NCBI GenBank assembly: GCA_002336035.1 | Contig: DDED01000078.1 | Span: 1 to 9,790 of the forward strand | DNA: 9,790 nt | Direction: 5' to 3' | From: Cellvibrionales bacterium UBA1963 | GTDB taxonomy: Bacteria; Pseudomonadota; Gammaproteobacteria; Pseudomonadales; UBA7434 | In this document: piece after piece, positions 1 through 8,400 of the stretch | Layout of the letters: every line of letters begins with the position of its first letter | How positions within the stretch are numbered: the stretch's first letter is position 1 | The notes under the pieces: generated by a model | Seen by the model: the letters and a program-made list of their open reading frames with translations, nothing else | What the model was told of the DNA's origin: nothing | Databases searched by the model: none | Made by a program: the position numbers and the translations under genes

Positions 1-227
1 CGCGAAACATGAAAAGCGTGTTGCTTGTTACCAATCACTACGCTGAAATGACCGTCCATCACATGACGGTTAGGGTATAAGCCAAAACCTATCTCAAAAA
101 ATAAATCACCGGTATTCTCGAAGCCCGACATCCAATGACGCTCGTAAAAGTTTCGGTCACTTTGTGAAGGAATAATCACCGCCTCGGGGGTTTGGTGAAT
201 CATGTAGTCGTCAAATGAAGTTATCAC
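1..227 (-). CDS. Partial CDS (N-terminal ~75 residues), conserved protein of unknown function
   Basis: This open frame runs off the left edge, so only the first 75 complete codons are visible. I chose the GTG start at 227 because a GAGGA ribosome binding site lies at 234-238 with 6-nt spacing. An in-frame ATG at 203 is the alternative. The visible part is acidic near the start (FDDYMIHQTPE, residues 5-15), then has NFYERHW (26-32), a Gly/Phe-rich strand-like stretch (40-50), and YPNRHVMDGHFSVV (51-64). From memory this resembles the start of a family of uncharacterised bacterial proteins (the DUF7064/DUF7065 type, thought to have a lipocalin or tocopherol-cyclase-like fold) found near steroid and acyl-CoA catabolic genes. 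That assignment is tentative. The gene follows the aldehyde dehydrogenase in the same direction after an 83-bp gap that holds a possible promoter of its own. Confidence 0.72.
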   Translation of the reverse strand, partial: MITSFDDYMIHQTPEAVIIPSQSDRNFYERHWMSGFENTGDLFFEIGFGLYPNRHVMDGHFSVVIGNKQHAFHVS

Positions 228-290
228 ATTCAGTCCTCGGTTGTAGTGTCAACAGTTTTACATCATATAGGGTAATGATTTACGCGTTGT

Positions 291-318
291 ATAATATCTT
301 GTCACAAAGGCTAACCAA
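291..318 (-). promoter_or_regulatory. Possible sigma-70-type promoter for the left-edge gene
   Basis: On the minus strand there is TTGGTT (313-318), a 16-nt spacer, and TATTAT (291-296; five of six bases match TATAAT). The -35 element matches only three of six bases and overlaps the aldehyde dehydrogenase stop region. The placement would give a leader of about 55-60 nt before the GTG at 227. This is pattern recognition only, and the gene may simply be read through from upstream. Confidence 0.3.
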
Positions 319-1747
319 TCACGGCCTTAGTTTCTAAATACTCATCTAAACCCCAGGCGCCCCACTCACGACCAATACCCGATTGCTTATAACCACCGAA
401 AGGTAAATTTAGATCCCCGGCAGCGCCGTTAATCTTAACCATACCTGCGCGCAACTGCTTAGCAATAACCCGTGCCCGCTCAGGATCAGCTGAACTGATA
501 TAAGCGGCGAGTCCGTAATCAGTATCATTAGCAATGGCAATCGCCTCGGCTTCATCTTTATAAGGCAAGATGCTCAGCACAGGACCAAAAATCTCTTCTC
601 GGGCAATGGTCATGTCATTGCTAACATCACTGAATACAGTCGGCAAGACATAGCAACCAGCCTCTATGTCAGCCGGTCGTTCCAAGCCACCACTAATTAA
701 TTTGGCCCCACCATCAATGCCGGCTTTAATCAAAGCCGTGACTTTCTTGTACTGCATCGAGCTAGAAAGAGGCCCAAGGGTTGTTTTTTCATCCAGCGGG
801 TCACCAATAACAACTTGCTCGCAAGCAGCACGGGCTATAGCTTCAACTTCTGCTAACCGCGAGGCCGGCACTAACATTCGCGACGGTGCCGTACAGGTTT
901 GACCCGTGTTATGCATCATTTGTAGAACACCGCGAGTTACCTCTTGCGTAAAATCGCAATCTTCTAATAAGATGTTGGCTGATTTGCCGCCCAATTCAAG
1001 CGCAACGGATTTTATTCCTTCAGCCGCAGCATGTGAAATCGCTTTGCCTGCCCGTGTTGACCCCGTGAATGAGATCATATCAATATCAGCATGCGAGGTC
1101 AGCGCTTGACCAGCCTCAGCACCATCGCCATCGATCAGATTAAAAACACCTGCAGGCACGCCTGCCTCGGCCATGACTTCGGCAAAGATATGGGCCGAAA
1201 ATGGCGACACTTCACTTGGTTTTAATACCATAGTGCACCCTGCAGCTAACGCAGGCGCCACTTTACAAGCAATTTGATTGACTGGCCAATTCCAGGGTGT
1301 GATTAAAGCGCACACACCAATCGCTTCGCGAACGATTTTGTTCGTCCCTCCATGGGCACTGACATGATCTGATTCAAAAGCAAATGTCTTTAATACCTCA
1401 AGCATCGTAGCAAAATGCCCAGCACCGGTCGGTGCTTGCTGAGGCTTGGAAAGAAAAGCATAGGGTGCACCCATTTCCAAGGTGATAGCCGCGGCAATAT
1501 CGTCGACTCTTGCTAAGTAAGCCGCCAAAATTGCTTCAAACATGGCAATCCGCTCATCGACTGAACTGAGCGAGTAACTGGGGAATGCGCACTTTGCTGC
1601 AGTTACTGCCCGATTAACATCCGCTGTATTAGCCATCATAATCGACCCTGCCGACTGCTCAGTCGCAGGGTTAATCACCTCAAAACGACGCTCGCTAAAG
1701 GGCTTAACCCAGTGGCCGTTAATATAATGTTGATCACATTGTCGCAT
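311..1747 (-). CDS. NAD(P)+-dependent aldehyde dehydrogenase
   Basis: The 478-residue length is normal for the ALDH superfamily, which oxidises aldehydes to carboxylic acids in the cytosol. All core motifs are intact: PWNWP at 151-155 with the oxyanion Asn153, KPSE at 176-179 (Lys176 and Glu179 at the cofactor ribose, the latter favouring NAD+), FTGS at 227-230 in the Rossmann turn, the general base Glu251 in ELGGKS, the nucleophile Cys285 in GQTCTA, EEIFGPV at 384-390, and the C-terminal PFGGYKQSGIGRE at 449-461. The ATG at 1747 has an AGGG element about 10 nt upstream. The substrate cannot be read from sequence; the family style suits aliphatic or aromatic aldehydes in catabolism. The gene lies 51 bp downstream of the DUF3604 gene in the same direction and is probably co-transcribed with it. 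No truncation or missing residue is seen. Confidence 0.95.
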   Translation of the reverse strand: MRQCDQHYINGHWVKPFSERRFEVINPATEQSAGSIMMANTADVNRAVTAAKCAFPSYSLSSVDERIAMFEAILAAYLARVDDIAAAITLEMGAPYAFLSKPQQAPTGAGHFATMLEVLKTFAFESDHVSAHGGTNKIVREAIGVCALITPWNWPVNQIACKVAPALAAGCTMVLKPSEVSPFSAHIFAEVMAEAGVPAGVFNLIDGDGAEAGQALTSHADIDMISFTGSTRAGKAISHAAAEGIKSVALELGGKSANILLEDCDFTQEVTRGVLQMMHNTGQTCTAPSRMLVPASRLAEVEAIARAACEQVVIGDPLDEKTTLGPLSSSMQYKKVTALIKAGIDGGAKLISGGLERPADIEAGCYVLPTVFSDVSNDMTIAREEIFGPVLSILPYKDEAEAIAIANDTDYGLAAYISSADPERARVIAKQLRAGMVKINGAAGDLNLPFGGYKQSGIGREWGAWGLDEYLETKAVIG

Positions 1748-1798
1748 AATGTCTTTACCCTTTTAAAATTAATGACGTAATCGTGAACATATCAAACC

Positions 1799-3853
1799 TC
1801 AATTCGGTTGATACCAAATTGGCGATGACCAAGCACGCTCTTGAATAGCCGGTCGGTGCTCGACGGCACAGCAGCCTTCGAAACCATCCGTTATCGTGTC
1901 CGGAATTGAGCAATCAACACCGTTAGCCACACACTGTCGCTGACTCCAACGGCAGCTAGGATTCTCTAATACGCGCGAGTAGTAAAATGCAGGCTGGTCC
2001 GCATGGAAATCAGGGTCTTGCCAAACCCTACAGAGACTCGCTGACTGCTTACCCGAGACCTCGCAATTATTTAAATCAAGCTCTGACCCGTTGTCTATAG
2101 AGCCTGCCACATCAAACACCTGTTCTTGCTTTTTCCCATCGGCGTCAATCCAGCCTTTGACCATTTGAATGCGTTGCAAGCCTACCGCCGGCGACCGAGG
2201 AGTGCCAGGGTCTTGCAGGGCAGACACGGCAAAGACGGGACTTGTTTGTGTTTCAGGTTGCGCTGTCAGTGTACCACCCATTGGCACCCCTTTATTATAG
2301 CCTCGCTGGGCAAAGGCATTACTTTCACAGAGCTGTTCACTGTAATCCCAACCACCAAACAGGCGGGTCTCAATACGCGGACCACTGGTCGCATAAGTCT
2401 CACCCCGCTGCATTGCGTCAAATAACGCATCACGGGAGTTTTCTTCAGCCCAAATCACGGCTAGCCCCCCCGGGTTATATTTAAGGTAATCAGGCAGTCC
2501 GGGTGGTATCGCCTTACCCGCTGGCACACCAGCGCCACCGTGCCCTAGAAAAACATTTTCTTCAACCGCACCGGGAGTACCCAAATGCGTGTCGGAAGAA
2601 CCAATAAAACCGAACTGAAACGGATTAATGCCGGTTGCTTGCTGAGCAATTAAGCCCTCCTTTAAGACATCTCTAACAAAACCATCCCCTGCCTTTGTCG
2701 GTGCTCCACCAAAAAAACCACTCGTGGGTAAAAACTCAAATGCGCAAAGTTCATCGCTACCGAATTCAGCCGAGTAAAAACATTCTGAAGCGCCTTTGTG
2801 TTGCATAATTTCAACAATGGGCTCGTATTTTTTTCGCAGAACAAAGTGCTCATCTGACATCGCAACAGTTCCATCATTGTCGAGATTAAACATAAAGCCA
2901 CTGCTAATATTTGAGTTGTGAGGAATCGTTAAGGCCTCGCAGCCACTATCCGTACCGTTGCATTGCGACTCAAGTGTTTGCCATAAATACTGTGCCGAAC
3001 CATCTACCCAAGAAACCGGCAGCGTGGGCACTTTAGCATTACGAAACACAACGTTTCTATGCAAGTTGGCGCCTGTTTTAGTGCCTCCCGTCCATTCGTA
3101 GCCAATGAACGCAGTAAACTCGCAGCGATCACTCTTATCATTGTGCTGCTCAGCAACTGCCTGCATTTCCAACCATGGTCCACTGGCTGCTTGTCGACAC
3201 AACTCACCGTCATCACCACAAAAGCCAAGTCGAGTTTGCCTTACCGTTGCGGTAGCATTAAACAGATAAAACGCAGCTCGAGGCATATAACGATAAATTT
3301 TACACTGCCAAGACCCATAACCCTCTGCTTCAGGCGTGTTGCATATGTAAGTCTCTCCAAACAGCTCTGCATGATCGGATACCATCGCAAAATCTAACGA
3401 TCGCTCTAATTGTAAAGATCGAAGCGCCTCACCGTCCTGCCAAGGCTGTATGCCAACCGCTTCACCTTGCGCAAACCGATAAGCTTGATCAGGAGTGGTT
3501 CGCGTTGACTGAGTGCTGGCATCCAGTGAATATTTTGTGTGAACATGCAGATCACCAAAAAAAGCTTGTTTTTCGTTGGTAAAATTTAGGCACGGTTCAC
3601 GATCTTGACTATAAGTCCGCGGCGACGGCGTTGCAATTAAGGCAGTGACGGCAACTTTTGCATCGCTCACTTTGCCACTGATAAGATCGACAGCGCGCTT
3701 CAAGCCAATCGATGCCTTATCCGTCATCGATTCAACGGGTGTTGATGAGACATTATCGAATACCGAAGCGTCACTGATGAATGGCAGACCCACCATCAAA
3801 TAAAAGAAAAAACAAATTCTAGCATTATTGATATTCAACAATAAATTCCTCAT
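1799..3853 (-). CDS. Exported DUF3604-family protein (PHP-like metal-site motifs)
   Basis: The protein has 684 residues, in the usual range for DUF3604. It begins with a likely Sec signal peptide: Arg near the N-terminus, a hydrophobic core at about 14-26, and probable cleavage after Ser-Asp-Ala at 29. A low-complexity linker of about 60 residues follows, then the family start FFGDLHVHTKYSLDA (98-112) with His103 and His105. Further candidate metal ligands typical of PHP-like folds are SDHAE (159-163), YEWTG (252-256), His265, PHN (311-313), His352 and SSDTH (419-423). The predicted mature part has 18 cysteines, an even number, several clustered at 597-662, which fits disulfides in the periplasm or outside the cell. 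No reaction is established for DUF3604; a metal-dependent hydrolase is an inference from the HxH and DH motifs. The start codon has only weak ribosome-site signals (AAGGA 13 nt away, GAAG 2 nt away), but the signal peptide supports it. Confidence 0.9.
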   Translation of the reverse strand: MRNLLLNINNARICFFFYLMVGLPFISDASVFDNVSSTPVESMTDKASIGLKRAVDLISGKVSDAKVAVTALIATPSPRTYSQDREPCLNFTNEKQAFFGDLHVHTKYSLDASTQSTRTTPDQAYRFAQGEAVGIQPWQDGEALRSLQLERSLDFAMVSDHAELFGETYICNTPEAEGYGSWQCKIYRYMPRAAFYLFNATATVRQTRLGFCGDDGELCRQAASGPWLEMQAVAEQHNDKSDRCEFTAFIGYEWTGGTKTGANLHRNVVFRNAKVPTLPVSWVDGSAQYLWQTLESQCNGTDSGCEALTIPHNSNISSGFMFNLDNDGTVAMSDEHFVLRKKYEPIVEIMQHKGASECFYSAEFGSDELCAFEFLPTSGFFGGAPTKAGDGFVRDVLKEGLIAQQATGINPFQFGFIGSSDTHLGTPGAVEENVFLGHGGAGVPAGKAIPPGLPDYLKYNPGGLAVIWAEENSRDALFDAMQRGETYATSGPRIETRLFGGWDYSEQLCESNAFAQRGYNKGVPMGGTLTAQPETQTSPVFAVSALQDPGTPRSPAVGLQRIQMVKGWIDADGKKQEQVFDVAGSIDNGSELDLNNCEVSGKQSASLCRVWQDPDFHADQPAFYYSRVLENPSCRWSQRQCVANGVDCSIPDTITDGFEGCCAVEHRPAIQERAWSSPIWYQPN

Positions 3854-3932
3854 TACTTCAAAATATTCCTTAAACTCGGCTTAGTTGTGAAACAAGGTCA
3901 CCAACCCATAGCTACGGTTTTTTGGGTGATAA

Positions 3933-3955
3933 TTTGGTCAATTTCTCTGATCAAA
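3933..3955. repeat. Imperfect inverted repeat upstream of DUF3604
   Basis: TTTGGTCA (3933-3940) and TGATCAAA (3948-3955) are inverted copies matching at 7 of 8 positions, separated by 7 bp. The distance between half-site centres is about 15 bp, more than one helical turn. It lies about 80-100 bp upstream of the DUF3604 start, where a regulator could bind. Such short AT-rich repeats also arise by chance. Confidence 0.3.
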
Positions 3956-4149
3956 TAGATGCGATAAACCTCAACAAATTAGAAGCTATTTCTCGAGGAA
4001 TCACAATTGCAATTAGGTTACGCACAGGCAACACTGAATGTCACAACTGGCGCAAAAAAGTCGTGACCTTAAAAAGCCGTAAGTAACCGGTGAAACCAAC
4101 GTGTAAAAACCAGCGTATTTATATTGTAACGGAGCTATTGTTTAATTAG

Positions 4150-4169
4150 TGGCATAGTATACTATGCCA
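4150..4169. promoter_or_regulatory. Perfect 20-bp palindrome, candidate operator
   Basis: TGGCATAGTATACTATGCCA is a perfect dyad with no spacer, centred on GTATAC, about 140 bp upstream of the adaptor start. No T-run follows on either strand, so it does not look like an intrinsic terminator. A GTATAC-centred dyad is a shape often bound by dimeric repressors, including some GntR-family proteins, and TetR-family regulators of RND pumps also use long palindromes. Which family binds here is unknown because no regulator gene is in the window. The centre also contains TATACT, which could overlap a -10 element, although I see no well-spaced -35. Confidence 0.55.
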
Positions 4170-4295
4170 ATCAATTACTTGAGAGCTACTTCTAAGCTAG
4201 GCTCTGATTAATTTAGCACTCGATTCAATGACAATCCAAACCGCTTACCGTGACTGATTCAATGCGTTTTTTGAACATAACGACCAATTTGTATT

Positions 4296-4301
4296 AAGGG
4301 G
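4296..4301 (+). promoter_or_regulatory. Ribosome binding site of the adaptor gene
   Basis: AAGGGG lies 5 nt before the ATG at 4307. This purine-rich element fixes the adaptor start and is the only strong ribosome site for the two-gene pump operon, since the second gene starts inside the overlap. Confidence 0.7.
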
Positions 4302-4306
4302 CCAAT

Positions 4307-5491
4307 ATGGCATTATTTAGCCAGCTTTTAAAGAAACGTTTTTTTGCACCTACAGCCGTCGTCGTTGTGGCGATTGGTGTGTCGAGCCTATTGGTATCTT
4401 ATCAACCTGAAATAGATAAAGTCATACCATTAAAAACTCCACCAACCGTTGAAATAGCAACAATAACGCTATCAACAATAAGCCAATCAATCACCGCGTA
4501 TGGGCTGGTAAAACCTCACAAACAAATAGATTTAGCCAGTGAGATCGCCGGCCGTGTCACTTGGGTTAGCGACAAATTAATTTCAGGCGGAAAATTTGAA
4601 CAGTTCGACCCCCTTATTCGCATTGAAAATGCTGACTATAAACTGCAACGAGATAAAGCTAGCGCTGAGAAAATACGCGCGCAAGTCGATCTTGATATTT
4701 ATGAAAATGAATATCAACGGCAACAGGGACTATTTAAAAAGAACCTTGTCAGTAACAGCCAACTTGATGATGCTTTTAAAATGTATAAGCGTGCAGAAGC
4801 GACACTTAAGATTACCGAAGCCAACCTAGAACAAGCCAGTCTTAACGTTCAGCGTACAGAAATTACCGCGCCATTTTCAGGCCGAGTTCAACAAGAATCA
4901 ATCGATGAAGGTGGCTACTTAACTGTTGGGGCGTCCATTGCAACACTTTATGCCGATGATATTGTTGAGGTAAGACTGCCCATATCCAATGATGATCTAG
5001 GCTTCTTAAACTGGCCCAAGCAGATGCGCGGCGCACTCAATCCCGAAGAGTCTATTGACGTCAATATCACTAGCACCTACGGAGGTATTGAGTATCAATG
5101 GGACGGTCAATTAGTACGAATAGAATCCGAAGTCGATCCAAAAACTCGGCTATTTCATGCCGTCGCAGTCGTTAAAAATCCTGAGTTTGGCGAACAACCC
5201 CCTTTAACAGTCGGCTTATTTGTTACTGCCGAAATCGCTGGTCGCTCGTACGCTAACGCTACGCTGATCCCAAGAAGCGCACTGATTAACGACAAAGTAC
5301 TGATTGTTAACCAAGACAATCGTCTTACTTACCGTGACATAGATATCATCCGAATAAAACAAGATTCGGTTCTCATTGGTCAAGGACTCAACAATAACGA
5401 CGTTATTTGCACGAGCCCTCCATCAATTATCTTTGAAGGGATGGAGGTCATGACAGCCTCTGTGGATCAATCATTGGATGCCCTCAAATGA
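4307..5491 (+). CDS. RND efflux periplasmic adaptor subunit (HlyD/AcrA-type membrane fusion protein)
   Basis: This 394-residue adaptor should link the inner-membrane RND permease to an outer-membrane channel. Residues 13-31 form one N-terminal hydrophobic segment. There is no lipobox cysteine, so it is probably anchored as an uncleaved signal-anchor rather than a lipoprotein. The domains are in standard order: first half of the lipoyl domain (about 74-112, with ASEIAGRV), a charged alpha-helical hairpin (about 113-182), second lipoyl half (about 183-215, with ITAPFSGRV at 186-194 and the Gly-rich turn after it), a beta-barrel (about 218-310), and a membrane-proximal domain (about 315-385, with IPRSAL and a final FEGMEV). 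The helical hairpin is short compared with AcrA. It overlaps the permease gene by 4 bp, so the two products should be made together. The cargo is not evident from sequence. Confidence 0.94.
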   Translation: MALFSQLLKKRFFAPTAVVVVAIGVSSLLVSYQPEIDKVIPLKTPPTVEIATITLSTISQSITAYGLVKPHKQIDLASEIAGRVTWVSDKLISGGKFEQFDPLIRIENADYKLQRDKASAEKIRAQVDLDIYENEYQRQQGLFKKNLVSNSQLDDAFKMYKRAEATLKITEANLEQASLNVQRTEITAPFSGRVQQESIDEGGYLTVGASIATLYADDIVEVRLPISNDDLGFLNWPKQMRGALNPEESIDVNITSTYGGIEYQWDGQLVRIESEVDPKTRLFHAVAVVKNPEFGEQPPLTVGLFVTAEIAGRSYANATLIPRSALINDKVLIVNQDNRLTYRDIDIIRIKQDSVLIGQGLNNNDVICTSPPSIIFEGMEVMTASVDQSLDALK

Positions 5492-8400
5492 AAAACTTTC
5501 TAGCTTGGTTCATTGAAAATAGAGTCGCAACCAACCTATTGATGTGGTCACTTATCTTAGGCGGCATTATTGCTCTTCCACAACTGCATCGAGAAGAGTT
5601 TCCAAATATTGATATCGACCTCATTAGTGTCGTTATTCCCTACCCTGGCGCTTCACCTGAAGAAGTTGAGCAGACCGTTTGCTCTCGCGTAGAAGAGAAT
5701 ATTAATGGCACGCCTGGAATCAAAAAAATCACCAGCTTGGCTGCCGAAAACAGTTGCAATGTCCAAATAGAACTTATTAAAGGCGTCGACAAAAATCAAA
5801 AATTGAATGAAATAAAAAGCAAGATAGATAGCATCAATACTTTTCCAACTGAGGCAGAAAAACCAATTGTTCAGTTAGTGACTTTACTCACTAATGTGTT
5901 GCAGATATTTGTTTATGGCGACACAGACCCCATGTCACTGAAACGTTTAACCGAGAAGCTTCGTCTAGGCTTAACCGATCTACCAGAAGTCTCACAAGTT
6001 TTTATTCACTACGCCAAAGATTATGAAATTAGTGTAGAGGTCACAGAAAACACCTTACGTCGCTATGGACTTAACTTACGGGATATAGCGCAGCGAATCA
6101 GCCAAAACTCTATTGATCTGCCCGCAGGTTCAGTCGACACACTGGACGGCCAGATTTTAATTAGAACAGTCACTCAAGCAAGAGACATTCGCAGCCTTGA
6201 AGAAATAATAATTATAAGCGGTGGCGACACGACTGAACTGCGACTCGGTGATATTGCAAACATAAACGATGGGTTCGTAAGCAGTGATGTAAACGCACTT
6301 TTCAATGGTCAGCCAGCATTAATGATCAGTGTTAAAAGAATAGGCAATGAAGACGTTATAAATGTGGCCACGAGTGTTAAAGACTATCTTGAGCAAGTCA
6401 AGACCCAACTGCCTGACGGTGTCGGAATCACTCTTTGGTCAGACGAGTCACAAGACCTTGTCGACAGACTCGATGCACTCGGAACCAATGGTTTAGGTGG
6501 CTTAGTATTAGTACTCATTATTTTAGCCTTATTTTTAAGGCCAAGGTTAGCATTTTGGGTCGCTGTCGGACTGCCTATCACCTTACTGGGCACATTGATT
6601 ACCTTCCCTTTTGTGGGCGTGACTATTAGTACGATTTCAGTCGTTGGCACCTTATTAATCTTAGGTATCTTAGTCGATGCGGGCGTGGTGGTTGCAGAAC
6701 GTATTTATACCAACGCAGAACTTGGCCAAGACCCCAAGCAAGCGGCTATTAATGGCGTCAATGATGTGGCGACTCCGGTTATCTTTGGCGTACTGACATC
6801 AATCGTCGCGTTCACACCCTTAATCGCATTAAAAAGCGGTATTGGTTCATTTTTCTCGTTCATTGGGGTTACGGCTATATTAGCTTTGGTCTTTAGCCTA
6901 GTCACCTCTCAATTGATCTTACCTATGCAGCTATCGAAAAAATCTTTATTCGACCAAGGCAATGGAAAAAAATTAAATCGGTTTTTTCGCTTACAAGATA
7001 AGCTCACTCAATCACTGCTCAGCTTTGCAAACCTGTATTACAAACCCAGTTTGAATTGGTGCCTAAACCGCCGCTACTTAGTTGCGTCAACTGGTTTAGC
7101 CTGCCTCATTATTACTATGGCATTATTGGCTAGCGGCAGGATTATTTTTCAATTTTTTCCTGCTGTCGATGGCGAGAGATTATTCGCCAGTGTGTCGATG
7201 CCCATTGGTACCAGCGTCGAAGATACTCAGGCTGTCGCGCAGCAATTGGTTCGAAGTGGTCGTCAATTAGAACAAGAATTAAATCAACAAGGTTCCGATA
7301 TTCGCATCACCGATACTATGGTTTCGGCCGGCATTCAGCTTGGCCGATCAAGCATCGGGGATGCAGACCCCAGTGGTGGGCATCAAGCCGAGGTTGCACT
7401 GCAAATTGAACTGCCTTCGAATCACGAGGGTCTAACACCTAATGACTTAGTGAAGCGTTGGCGTGAACTGACCGGCAATGTTCCAAAAGTTGATAACCTC
7501 ACATTTACTGCTGAAGTTTTTTCTTCAGGTAAAGCTATTGAAATTGAGTTACGTGGTAGAGACATCGTAGCGCTAGAAAGAGCAGCGAGTGAACTTAGTA
7601 ATGAATTAAGAGCCTACCCTGGAGTAATGGATATTGTCGATTCATTTGAAGGTGGTAAACGAGAACTTCAGCTCAATATTAAAGACAGTGCTCGCTCACT
7701 TAACTTGACCGCTCAAGACTTGGCCACTCAAGTTAGGCAGGCCTTTTATGGCGAGGAAGTTCAGCGACTGCAACGCGGTCGCGAAGATCTTAAAATAATG
7801 GTTCGCTACCCAAAGGAAGAAAGACGGTCCTTAAGTAATATTGAGCAAATGCAAATACGCACGAATGAAGGCAGTGAGATCCCTTTTTCATCGGTTGCTG
7901 AGGCATCAATGGGAAGAGGCATGGCCAATATCAAGAGGATAAATGGGCTAAGAGTGATTAGCGTGACAGCGGATGTTGATCGAAGCGTGATTACACCTGA
8001 AGAGGTGCTTGGTGACCTTGAAAACCGCATTATGCCACCACTTTCCGACCGCTACAGCATTGCCATTAATCTTGCTGGTGAGGCAGAAGAAAAGCAAGAA
8101 GCTGCCGGCAGCTTAATCATCACCGCAAGTATCGCTATGTTCGCTATTTATACCTTGCTGGCGATTCCATTGAAGTCTTATTTACAACCGTTAATTGTTA
8201 TGAGTGTCATACCTTTTGGGGCCTGCGGAGCGGTGTTTGGTCACGTTATTATGGGCCAAGATTTGATGTTTTTCTCGTTACTAGGCATCATGGCATTGTC
8301 GGGGGTTGCAGTGAATGCAAGTTTGATTATGGTCGATTTTTATAACCGAGAAAATCGTCGGCTAAACCATCCATATAGTGCACTCGTAAGTGCTGCAATG

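Larger units (their letters stand above)
3854..4306. other. Divergent intergenic control region
   Basis: These 453 bp separate the minus-strand DUF3604 gene from the plus-strand adaptor gene, and promoters for both must lie here or nearby. I find no credible coding frame: the ATG-started plus-strand frames I followed end after 9 to 15 codons and lack clear ribosome sites. Features seen are a perfect 20-bp palindrome (4150-4169), an imperfect inverted repeat (3933-3955), a 10-bp palindrome AATTGCAATT (4005-4014), and a 9-bp direct repeat GATTCAATG (4222-4230 and 4256-4264). A minus-strand TTGACC near 3936-3941 could be a -35 element, but I could not pair it with a well-spaced -10. Confidence 0.7.

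Noticed and set aside
666..1109. Open frames of 78 and 67 codons on the plus strand
   Set aside because: They lie opposite the aldehyde dehydrogenase coding sequence, whose motifs are fully intact, and their translations show no family features.
2126..3397. Several open frames on both strands inside the DUF3604 gene
   Set aside because: They are shadow frames over a strongly conserved coding sequence, lack ribosome sites and look like translated noise.
4182..4205. AGAGC and GCTCT short inverted repeat downstream of the 20-bp palindrome
   Set aside because: The stem is only 5 bp with a 14-nt loop and no T-run, so it is not distinguishable from chance.
4038..4211. Short ATG frames of 14 codons (4038-4082) and 15 codons (4164-4211) in the intergenic region
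   Set aside because: No ribosome site, no hydrophobic or toxin-like character, and lengths expected by chance.
4271..4297. TTGAAC plus TATTAA as a promoter just before the adaptor
   Set aside because: The spacer is only 15 bp and the -10 would overlap the ribosome binding site, so the transcript would lack it.
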